Positions 30,573 to 37,688 of a stretch of 64,000 nt of DNA are shown one piece after another. Under the pieces are notes generated by a model. That model did no database searches. It was not told the DNA's origin and saw only the letters and a program-made list of their open reading frames with translations. Made by a program: the position numbers and the translations under genes. The DNA is from Arthrobacter bussei (lineage in GTDB: Bacteria; Actinomycetota; Actinomycetes; Actinomycetales; Micrococcaceae), in NCBI RefSeq assembly GCF_009377195.2, contig NZ_VJXX01000003.1:240595-304594 (forward strand), given 5' to 3'. Position 1 is the first letter of the stretch. Each line of letters starts with the position of its first letter.

Positions 30573-31871
30573 CTAGCGGCAGGCGATGTTGCTGAGACCC
30601 TTGGCCGCTCCGCTCGCCTTGCATCCGACGATCGTGCCGAGCGACGGCGACTGCACCCAGACCTCGTACCCGGGGACGCCGTTCTTCACCGTGTTCTCCC
30701 GGAAGACGTTGCCGGTGCCCCAGCCCGCCAGGACGGAGTGTACCTGGAAGGCGTCCAGCCTGGTGCCGGAACCGGTGTTGCCCTCCAGCCGGTACCCGTT
30801 GCCTTTCACGTCGACCCAGGAGTCCGCGTAGTTGGCACCCGAGGTGCCGGAGTTGGAGAACACGTTGCCCGTGATCAGGCCGCCCGTGGTCCCCTCCTTG
30901 ATGTCGATGCCCTCCGCCGAGGTGTTGACGATCCGGTTGCCTCGCACCGTGACGCGGTCCGACCGGTCCGGGATCCCGCCCGCCCAGTTGCTCCTGGCAC
31001 TGCCGAGGTAGATGCCCTCGCCGTACTCGGGCTGCTTCAGCCCCGTGTCGTGGATGACGGAGTCGATGATCCCGCCGTCGCTGCTCCCGGAGCGGAAGTG
31101 GACCGCCTCCGCGCCGATCGTGCCGACGTCCACAGAGCTGATCAGCGTGTTCGTCGAACCGTCGAGCACGATCCCCTTCGACGAGGAGGCGACCGAGATG
31201 CCGCTGATGCGCCAGTTCGCACCGGTGACGTGGAGGCCGTAGCCCGACGACGTCGAGCCGGAGGAGAGGACGGCGGACCGTGATCCGCGCAGCGTGATGG
31301 GCGCCGTCGTCGTGCCGGACGCCGAAGCCTTGAACGAGCCGATGTAGCGCCCATCGGCGAGTTCGATGGTCTGGCCCGGGCGTGCCGTCTGCAGGGCTGA
31401 CGTCAGCGCGGCAGCCGTGCTGACGCGCAGGACGCCGACTGCGGGCGCTGGTGCCGGGACCGGTACAGGTGCCGGCGCCGTTGGGGCGGGTTTCACGATC
31501 GGGTGGGCTCCCGTCGGTGCGACGGTGAAGGTCACCGTGGTCTCCTGACGTCCTGATGGTGCTTCCCACCGGACATTGAGCTTGTGGGCGCCGGGACCCG
31601 CGGACACGGGCCAGGCATAGGGAGCGGTGCTGTCCTGACCCAGGTAGGTGCCGTCGAGCTTGAACTTCACCGTGGAGCCTGCAGGTGCACCGACGGTGGC
31701 GGTGAAGGTGCCGTCGGGCTGCGCCGTCCCGGCGAGCGCGGCGCCGTCGGCGAGGACGGTGGAAGAGGGCGCGGCGGATGCAGGGAGGGCGAGGGCGGAA
31801 GCGGCCACGGCGGCCGCGACGGCACCCGCCGTGGTGCGGGCGAGAGCGCGCAGCATGGAAGAGGGGTACAT
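30573..31871 (-). CDS. Secreted Ig-like plus beta-helix protein
   Basis: A signal peptide (about residues 1-33, ending ALALPASAA) is followed by a small Ig-like or bacterial-neuraminidase-like domain (about 40-120) and a Pro/Ala linker. The right-handed beta-helix domain is about 270 residues long. It shares three blocks with the membrane-anchored paralogue at 27903: DTGLKQPEYGEGIYLG, EGIDIKEGT and DSWVDVKGNGY. AAGGAA precedes the ATG. It is convergent to the synthase operon and lacks a membrane anchor, so it probably acts on released or surface polymer. The enzyme class (lyase, epimerase or binding protein) is not clear. Confidence 0.8.
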   Translation of the reverse strand: MYPSSMLRALARTTAGAVAAAVAASALALPASAAPSSTVLADGAALAGTAQPDGTFTATVGAPAGSTVKFKLDGTYLGQDSTAPYAWPVSAGPGAHKLNVRWEAPSGRQETTVTFTVAPTGAHPIVKPAPTAPAPVPVPAPAPAVGVLRVSTAAALTSALQTARPGQTIELADGRYIGSFKASASGTTTAPITLRGSRSAVLSSGSTSSGYGLHVTGANWRISGISVASSSKGIVLDGSTNTLISSVDVGTIGAEAVHFRSGSSDGGIIDSVIHDTGLKQPEYGEGIYLGSARSNWAGGIPDRSDRVTVRGNRIVNTSAEGIDIKEGTTGGLITGNVFSNSGTSGANYADSWVDVKGNGYRLEGNTGSGTRLDAFQVHSVLAGWGTGNVFRENTVKNGVPGYEVWVQSPSLGTIVGCKASGAAKGLSNIACR

Positions 31872-32059
31872 GCGGGGTTCCTTCTGGTGAGACCTACCCG
31901 CGCTTCGCGGGCCAGTGGAGCGAGGCTAACCCGGTGCGTCCCCTCTCAGTGCCCCAAGAACGCGGTCCTTGCAAGAAACTCCACATCCTGTGCGAATGCT
32001 TGCAGGTTCTTGCGGCATGTGGTTCCTGCAGCAGGAGTGGGGCCGGCGACGTCCCAGCA

Positions 32060-32146
32060 GGTATCCGGAGGCGGCAGGGACAAGTAGAGGAGGATCGATT
32101 GCGCGTGGTGTTCACGCTCCTGCAGGCGCTTGATCACGCCTAGGGT
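32060..32146 (+). promoter_or_regulatory. Promoter F of the first acyltransferase gene
   Basis: GGTAT at 32060, AGTAG at 32083, CGTGG at 32104, ACGCTCC at 32114 in place of ACTCGTG, and TAGGGT at 32141-32146. The distances (31 bp, then 27 bp) equal those of promoters B and D. The rest of the 380-bp gap (31872-32253) holds a minus-strand TAGCCT at 31923-31928 that may serve the secreted beta-helix gene, and several TTCTTGC-like copies around 31960-32020. Confidence 0.5.
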
Positions 32147-32157
32147 CAGAGACGACA

Positions 32158-32181
32158 AACGGCACCAGTCTGTGTGCCGTT
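32158..32181 (+). promoter_or_regulatory. 8-bp leader hairpin downstream of promoter F
   Basis: AACGGCAC at 32158-32165 pairs with GTGCCGTT at 32174-32181 around an 8-nt loop. It sits at the start of the predicted 100-nt leader. The GAGACC loop of the other leaders is not present. Confidence 0.4.
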
Positions 32182-32253
32182 GGGTGTACCGGTCCACGCA
32201 ACGCATCTCAGTGCGGTGTGCCGGGTACGGGATCGACTCAGGGGACATCGATA

Positions 32254-33411
32254 GTGACCACCAGCAACACCTCCACCTCATCCGTTCGGCTGCCATGGGC
32301 CGACGCCACGAGGGCAGCCGGCGTGATCGCCGTGGTGGTCTTCCACGTCCTCATCTGGATCCATGACCCGGTGTTCGGCACCGAGACAGCGGCGGGTCCA
32401 CTCCTGTCCAGGGTGAACGCACTTCTCGGGACCCTGCGCATGCCCGTCCTGTTCGCTCTGGCGGGCATCCTGGCGTCGCCGTCCCTGATCAGGGGAGGCG
32501 ATGCGCGCAAAGCCCTGTCGAGGAGCGTCTCGAGCTACTACCTCTATGTCGTCTGGCTTCTCATCTATCTTCTCGTGTTCCTCCTGGTCGGGACCGCCGG
32601 CAGCCCGCACTACTTCGACAGCCTGAACGGGTTCCTGACCCAGCTGGTCGTACCGGACACGACGCTGTGGTTCATCTTCGCGTTGGCCGTGTACATCCCG
32701 GTCGTCCTCGCGGCGCGCGCCGTCCGTCTTCCTCCACCCGTACTGCTGGTCCTCGCCGTGGTGGTGTGGTTCGTCCTGCAGTCGGAGGGCGACGGCAGCC
32801 TCCTCGAACGGTGCGCGGAGCACTTCGTCTTCTTCGCCTCAGGCGTGTTCGGTGCGGCGACCCTCAGGAGAGCCGCAGTAGCCCCGCTCTGGCTGGCGGG
32901 GCTGTTCTCTGCGGTGTTCCTGGCGTTGATGGTCCTGCGTACCACGGACATCGGAGCGCAGAATGATGCCCTCGAGTTCCTGAGCTCGCTCGCCTCCATC
33001 CCGGCCATGGCTGCCGTGGCGCATCAGTTGTGCCGGATCGCGCCCGTGGCGCGCGCTGCAGGGTTCATCGGTGCACGCACCCTTCCGGTGTACGTGCTCC
33101 ATCCGGTCGTGATTGTCTGCATCCTCGCCGTCGGGCGCCAGGAAGCGCTGGGACCGTTGGTCGGTTCGTTCGTCGTCGACGCCCTCTACCCCGTCGTCCT
33201 CTCGGCAGCGGTCATCATCGTCTGCCTCACCGCCGAGAACCTCCTCGTGCGAATTCCCGGCAATCCGCTGTTCGCCCTGCCCGAGTCCGTCCGGAGGAGG
33301 ATCGTGCACAGCCATCCACAGAACGGGGATCAGAGGTCCTCAACATCCGGGACGCAGTCCAGGAACCCCCGAGGGAGAGCTATTTCGCCTCTGAGGCGTC
33401 CACGTAGCTGA
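32254..33411 (+). CDS. Acyltransferase 3 family membrane protein
   Basis: A 385-residue polytopic protein with about ten hydrophobic helices. Near the N-terminus are the family motif WADATRAAGVIAVVVFHV, with the catalytic-type histidine, and RMPVLFALAGILAS. Proteins of this family transfer acetyl or other acyl groups to extracytoplasmic sugars, so it may decorate the polymer made by the upstream operon. The GTG at 32254 is preferred because GGGGA lies 9 nt upstream; the frame is open to 32218. It is the first gene after promoter F. The acyl donor and target are unknown. Confidence 0.78.
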   Translation: MTTSNTSTSSVRLPWADATRAAGVIAVVVFHVLIWIHDPVFGTETAAGPLLSRVNALLGTLRMPVLFALAGILASPSLIRGGDARKALSRSVSSYYLYVVWLLIYLLVFLLVGTAGSPHYFDSLNGFLTQLVVPDTTLWFIFALAVYIPVVLAARAVRLPPPVLLVLAVVVWFVLQSEGDGSLLERCAEHFVFFASGVFGAATLRRAAVAPLWLAGLFSAVFLALMVLRTTDIGAQNDALEFLSSLASIPAMAAVAHQLCRIAPVARAAGFIGARTLPVYVLHPVVIVCILAVGRQEALGPLVGSFVVDALYPVVLSAAVIIVCLTAENLLVRIPGNPLFALPESVRRRIVHSHPQNGDQRSSTSGTQSRNPRGRAISPLRRPRS

Positions 33412-33565
33412 TGAATAGTTCTCGAGTGGTTGTCTCTGGCAGAGGGGTCCGTCCCACGGTCGTCAGTTCGTCCATTACCGCCTACTTTCACTATGAGGTG
33501 TCCATTGTTCGGTCAAAGCCCCGTGCGTGTCTCGGCGCTAGCTAGCCAGGTCTCAAGGAGCGAAA

Positions 33566-34630
33566 GTGTCAGTCCGCCCGGTATCCGGTCCACAGGCGTC
33601 CTTGCGTAGCCGATCATCGGGCTACGTGCCCTCCCTCGACGGACTCAGGGCTGTCGGGATCATTCTTGTGTTCGTACACCACTTGATCACGCCGCTACCG
33701 TTCGGAGGCGCAGTGGGGGTGGACATATTCTTCGTTCTATCGGGCTATCTCATCACGTCGATCCTCCTACGGGAGTATGACCGTCTTGGGCGGATCAGTT
33801 TGAGGAGGTTCTACCTGCGGCGGGCGGCGCGGCTCTATCCCGCGCTACTGACAGTCATGGTGATCCTTTTCGTGCCCGGTCTCCTGTTCGCCCCTTCGAT
33901 AAAGGCGTATCTCATCGAGAACGCCTTGGCGGCTACCTACACGACGCCGATCGCACTCCAGGTGTCCGACACTGCGGCGTGGGCTTGGCGGCACACCTGG
34001 AGCCTCGGAATTGAGGAGATGTTCTATCTACTCTGGCCCGTCCTCCTGATCGGGGTGCTCACCCAGAAGCGTGTGCGCGCGCACGCCGTGCTCGGCGTCA
34101 CTTGCATCGGCCTGATCCTGCTGGCAGCCGGAGTCGCCCTTGAAGCTGCTGGAGAGCCGGAGTCGCTCCTTCTGCGATCAGGAGGGCTTTTTCTCGGGTG
34201 CGCATTGGCGCTCAGGACGATGCGAAGCTCAGGACGTGCTGGTGGCTGGGTCTCCTCCTCCAAGACTGCTTGGATCGGAGCGTCGATCATTCTGGGGGCG
34301 GTCGTTCTGGCGTCGATGGATGGGGTCCTCGCCCTTCCTGTGCTGCTGACAGTGCTTGGGAGCACTGCAATACTCGCGCACATCACATCCGGCTCGCACG
34401 GTCAACTCGCCCGCCTTCTGTCATGGGCTCCGCTGACGTATACGGGAAAGATCAGCTATGAGCTCTACCTGTGGCACTATCCGCTACTGATAATTTCGAG
34501 TTGGGCTCTGGATGCAGATCCTCTCTCCGTGGCGATCGTTGTGGGCCCACTGTCGATCGTGGCGGCCGCCACGACGCATCATGTCCTGACACCTTGGGTC
34601 GAGCGGCTCAAGAGCCGCGCCTCCGCCTGA
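33566..34630 (+). CDS. Acyltransferase 3 family protein (OafA/YrhL-like)
   Basis: This 354-residue membrane O-acyltransferase has motifs YVPSLDGLRAVGIILVFVHH (catalytic histidine), GVDIFFVLSGYLIT, RFYLRRAARLYPAL and HTWSLGIEEMFYLLWP, all standard for OafA-like enzymes that O-acetylate polysaccharides. It lacks the C-terminal SGNH domain seen in some relatives. AAGGAG lies 5 nt before GTG 33566. Third positions are visibly richer in A/T than in neighbouring genes, which suggests a different origin. It follows the first acyltransferase after a 154-bp gap that holds no recognisable promoter of the shared type. Confidence 0.88.
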   Translation: MSVRPVSGPQASLRSRSSGYVPSLDGLRAVGIILVFVHHLITPLPFGGAVGVDIFFVLSGYLITSILLREYDRLGRISLRRFYLRRAARLYPALLTVMVILFVPGLLFAPSIKAYLIENALAATYTTPIALQVSDTAAWAWRHTWSLGIEEMFYLLWPVLLIGVLTQKRVRAHAVLGVTCIGLILLAAGVALEAAGEPESLLLRSGGLFLGCALALRTMRSSGRAGGWVSSSKTAWIGASIILGAVVLASMDGVLALPVLLTVLGSTAILAHITSGSHGQLARLLSWAPLTYTGKISYELYLWHYPLLIISSWALDADPLSVAIVVGPLSIVAAATTHHVLTPWVERLKSRASA

Positions 34631-34786
34631 CCAACAGTGAGCAGGATGTCGCTCGCTCGAGAGAACGTGCAACAGGGTAGAAGGCTGGATCGTGGCCCAA
34701 GTGATTGGCTCGCCGAAGGGTGCGGGGCGTGGCAAACTAGATAACCGTGCGCAGGTGCCCCGCGCCGGGGTCCAGCTGCCGCATGG

Positions 34787-34858
34787 TCCGCCCTGGTGTA
34801 ACGGCAGCACCCCAGCCTTTGGAGCTGTGGAGTATAGGTTCGAATCCTATGGGCGGAA
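34787..34858 (+). tRNA. tRNA-Gln (anticodon TTG)
   Basis: A 72-nt cloverleaf: acceptor TCCGCCC (34787-34793) pairs with GGGCGGA (34851-34857). The anticodon loop is CTTTGGA with anticodon TTG, and the T-loop TTCGAAT is present. CCA is not encoded. It lies just upstream of glmU, a common actinobacterial arrangement. No integrase or repeated 3' end marks it as an attachment site here. Confidence 0.95.
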
Positions 34859-34933
34859 CGGCGCAAGCCCCGGTACCGGTCCCTTGCGGACGGCGGATCC
34901 GGCCACGACACCACAGGTAGGAGTGCCCGCTTC

Positions 34934-36466
34934 GTGAGCCCCCAGAGTGAAGAGACGGCGACGCCGTCGGCGTCCACCTCCCAGCAGCCGGCGGCGGTCA
35001 TCGTCCTCGCCGCGGGAGCCGGGACCCGCATGAAGTCCCGCACCCCGAAGATCCTCCACCCGTTGGGCGGTCGGTCGATGATCGGTCACGCGCTCGCCGC
35101 GGCGCGGGGGCTGGACCCCCGTCACCTCGCCGTCGTCGTCCGGCACGAGCGTGAGCTCGTCGCTGCGCACGTCGAGGGTGTCGATCCCGCGGCCCTGCTG
35201 GTCGATCAGGACGACGTCCCGGGGACCGGCCGCGCGGTGCAGGTGGCCCTCGACGCCCTCGACGCGAGGCAGGGCACCATCCGGGGTACCGTGGTGGTGA
35301 CCTACGGCGACGTACCCCTGCTCGAGGCTGCGACACTGAAGGACCTCGTCGGGGTGCACGTCCGGGACGGGAACGCCGTCACCGTGCTCACTGCCGAGCT
35401 CGACGACGCCACCGGCTACGGGCGCATCGTCCGGAGTCCGGACGGCACGGTACTCGGCATCGTGGAGCACAAGGATGCCTCCGAGGAGCAGCGGGCCATC
35501 AGCGAGGTGAACTCGGGGATCTACGCGTTCGACGCAGACGTCCTGCGCAGCGCGCTCGGCCGGATCGACACCGGCAATGCACAGGGCGAGCTCTACCTGA
35601 CCGATGTGCTCGGCATCGCACGGAACGACGGCGGCAGGGTGGCAGGCCTGATCGTGCAGGATCGCTGGCAGGTCGAGGGCGCCAATGACCGGGTCCAGCT
35701 CGCCCACCTGGCGGGCGAACTGAATCGCCGGATCCTGGAGCGGTGGATGCGCGCAGGCGTCAGCATCGTCGACCCCGGCAGCACGTGGGTCGATGTGCAC
35801 GTGGAGCTGGCCGAGGATGTCACGGTGCTGCCGGGAACGCTGCTGCACGGCACCACCACGATCGCCAGGGACGCCGTCGTCGGTCCTGATACCTCCTTGA
35901 CGGACGTGGCTGTCGGGCAGGGCGCCCACGTGACCCGGACCCACGGCAGCGGAGCCAGGATCGGCGACGGGGCCAGCGTGGGACCCTTCACCTATCTCCG
36001 GCCGGGAACCGTGCTGGGCGAAGACGGCAAGATCGGCGCGTTCTACGAGACCAAGAACGTGGTGGTGGGCCGCGGCTCAAAACTCTCGCATCTCGGCTAC
36101 GCAGGGGATGCGGAGATCGGCGAATATACCAACATCGGCTGCGGCAACATCACCGCCAACTACGACGGTGTCGACAAGCACCGCACCGTCATCGGGTCCC
36201 ACGTCCGCACCAGCTCCAATACGGTCTTCGTCGCGCCGGTCACTGTGGGCGACGGTGCCTACACCGGTGCCGGTGCGGTCATCCGTAAGGACGTCCCGGC
36301 CGGGGCTCTCGGCCTGAGCGCCGTGGCGCAGCGCAACGTGCCGGGCTGGACCTCGGAGAAGCGACCCGGCACCGCCGCGGACGAGGCGGCGCGCGCGAGC
36401 GTGGCCAGAACCGTCACATCAGGCCCCCAGGCATCCACGGAACCACAGGAAAGCGGTCAGTCATGA
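34934..36466 (+). CDS. glmU: Bifunctional N-acetylglucosamine-1-phosphate uridyltransferase / glucosamine-1-phosphate acetyltransferase
   Basis: GlmU makes UDP-GlcNAc for peptidoglycan and surface polymers. The N-terminal uridyltransferase has VIVLAAGAGTRMKSRTPK (about residues 24-41) and TYGDVPLL. The C-terminal left-handed beta-helix acetyltransferase has hexapeptide repeats, GPFTYLRPG, the catalytic-site segment around YAGDAEIGEYTNIGCG and NYDGVDKHRT. At 510 residues it has a longer N-terminal leader and C-terminal tail than E. coli GlmU, as in other actinobacteria. TAGGAG precedes GTG 34934. It overlaps prs by 4 bp. Confidence 0.96.
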   Translation: MSPQSEETATPSASTSQQPAAVIVLAAGAGTRMKSRTPKILHPLGGRSMIGHALAAARGLDPRHLAVVVRHERELVAAHVEGVDPAALLVDQDDVPGTGRAVQVALDALDARQGTIRGTVVVTYGDVPLLEAATLKDLVGVHVRDGNAVTVLTAELDDATGYGRIVRSPDGTVLGIVEHKDASEEQRAISEVNSGIYAFDADVLRSALGRIDTGNAQGELYLTDVLGIARNDGGRVAGLIVQDRWQVEGANDRVQLAHLAGELNRRILERWMRAGVSIVDPGSTWVDVHVELAEDVTVLPGTLLHGTTTIARDAVVGPDTSLTDVAVGQGAHVTRTHGSGARIGDGASVGPFTYLRPGTVLGEDGKIGAFYETKNVVVGRGSKLSHLGYAGDAEIGEYTNIGCGNITANYDGVDKHRTVIGSHVRTSSNTVFVAPVTVGDGAYTGAGAVIRKDVPAGALGLSAVAQRNVPGWTSEKRPGTAADEAARASVARTVTSGPQASTEPQESGQS

Positions 36467-37443
36467 GCGAGATCACGGCACGCGGCGAGAAGAAACTGGT
36501 GCTCGCCTCCGGGCGCGCACACCCCGAACTGGCCGAGGAGATCGCGTCCTGGCTCGGTACCGAACTGCTGCCGGTCTCCGCCTACGACTTCGCCAACGGT
36601 GAGATCTACGTGCGCTCGGGCGAGAGCGTCCGCGGCACCGACGTCTTCGTCATCCAGGCCCACCCGGCGCCCCTGAACAACTGGCTCATGGAACAGCTCA
36701 TCATGGTGGATTCGCTCAAACGGGCCTCGGCCAAGCGGATCACCGTCGTCTCGCCGTTCTACCCCTACGCACGTCAGGACAAGAAGGGGCGCGGCCGTGA
36801 ACCGATCTCGGCCCGCCTCGTCGCTGACCTGTACAAGACGGCGGGCGCGAACCGTCTGATGTCCGTGGATCTGCACACCTCCCAGATCCAGGGGTTCTTC
36901 GACGGCCCTGTGGACCACCTGATGGCGATCCCGCTCCTGGCCGACTACATCCGGACGAGGGTCGACGCCGACAATGTCACCGTCGTCTCGCCCGACACCG
37001 GACGGGTGCGCGTCGCCGAGCAGTGGGCCGAGCGGCTCGGGGGAGCGCCGCTCGCGTTCGTGCACAAGAGCCGCGATCTCACCGTGCCGAACCAGGCCGT
37101 GTCCAAGCAGGTCGTGGGCCAGGTCGAGGGCCGCACCTGCGTGCTCATCGACGACATGATCGACACCGGAGGCACCATCTCGGGAGCTGTGCAGGTGCTG
37201 AAGAACGCCGGGGCGAAGGACGTCATCATCGCAGCGACCCATGCGGTGTTCTCCGATCCAGCGGCACGTCGACTGGCCGAGTCCGGGGCCCGCGAAGTTG
37301 TCGTGACGAACACTCTGCCGATACCATCCGAGAAGCGCTTCCCCCAGCTCACCGTCCTGTCGATCGCACCCCTGATCGCCCGTGCGATCCGAGAGGTGTT
37401 CGACGACGGATCGGTGACGAGCCTCTTCGATGGGAACGCCTGA
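36463..37443 (+). CDS. prs: Ribose-phosphate pyrophosphokinase
   Basis: The enzyme makes PRPP from ribose-5-phosphate and ATP for nucleotide, histidine and polyprenyl-phosphoryl-arabinose synthesis. It is 326 residues long. Motifs include FANGEIYVR, the flexible-loop region FYPYARQDKK with its catalytic residues, VDLHTSQIQGFF and the PRPP-binding loop DDMIDTGGT (about residue 230). It starts within the glmU stop (ATGA). In many relatives rplY and pth follow directly; here an 11-kb accessory block separates them. Confidence 0.96.
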   Translation: MSEITARGEKKLVLASGRAHPELAEEIASWLGTELLPVSAYDFANGEIYVRSGESVRGTDVFVIQAHPAPLNNWLMEQLIMVDSLKRASAKRITVVSPFYPYARQDKKGRGREPISARLVADLYKTAGANRLMSVDLHTSQIQGFFDGPVDHLMAIPLLADYIRTRVDADNVTVVSPDTGRVRVAEQWAERLGGAPLAFVHKSRDLTVPNQAVSKQVVGQVEGRTCVLIDDMIDTGGTISGAVQVLKNAGAKDVIIAATHAVFSDPAARRLAESGAREVVVTNTLPIPSEKRFPQLTVLSIAPLIARAIREVFDDGSVTSLFDGNA

Positions 37444-37496
37444 ACCGAGGCCGTGCCTCATGGCGGTCCCAGGGTAGGCGTCGAGAACCCGGATGC

Positions 37497-37533
37497 CCCT
37501 ACGCGCAAGGCCGACAAGGCTGGGCGCGTAGGG
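37497..37533. terminator. Inverted repeat after prs
   Basis: CCCTACGCGC at 37497-37506 and GCGCGTAGGG at 37524-37533 form a perfect 10-bp stem with a 17-nt loop. It could end the glmU-prs transcript, although no T tract follows. It also contains a CGTAG box in phase with promoter C, so a regulatory use is possible. Confidence 0.45.
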
Positions 37534-37548
37534 AAATGACGGAACTCG

Positions 37549-37644
37549 AGTAGTGTTCCGTCGGCGTACGTGGAAAAAACAAGTAAGAATGCTGACGATT
37601 CCGTAGCAGCCACTCGTGCTGGCCCCTTCCTCCCTTTCTAGGCT
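37549..37644 (+). promoter_or_regulatory. Promoter C of the first LAL regulator pair
   Basis: AGTAG at 37549, CGTCG at 37559, CGTGG at 37569, AGTAA at 37582 and CGTAG at 37602 lie at roughly 10-bp multiples. ACTCGTG follows at 37612-37618, then 20 bp, then TAGGCT at 37639-37644. The TSS is expected near 37651, about 38 nt before the ATG. The regulators therefore carry the same promoter type as the polymer operons, which would allow autoregulation. Confidence 0.6.
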
Positions 37645-37688
37645 GAGTTTCAGACACCTGTCACAAGCTGGGAAGAAGTAGGTCTTTC

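Noticed and set aside
31960..32020. TTCTTGC-like repeats in the gap before promoter F
   Set aside because: Copies are imperfect and irregularly spaced, with no fixed relation to a promoter, so no site is claimed.
34787..34858. tRNA-Gln as an attachment site for an integrated element
   Set aside because: No integrase gene and no second copy of the tRNA 3' end was found on either side.
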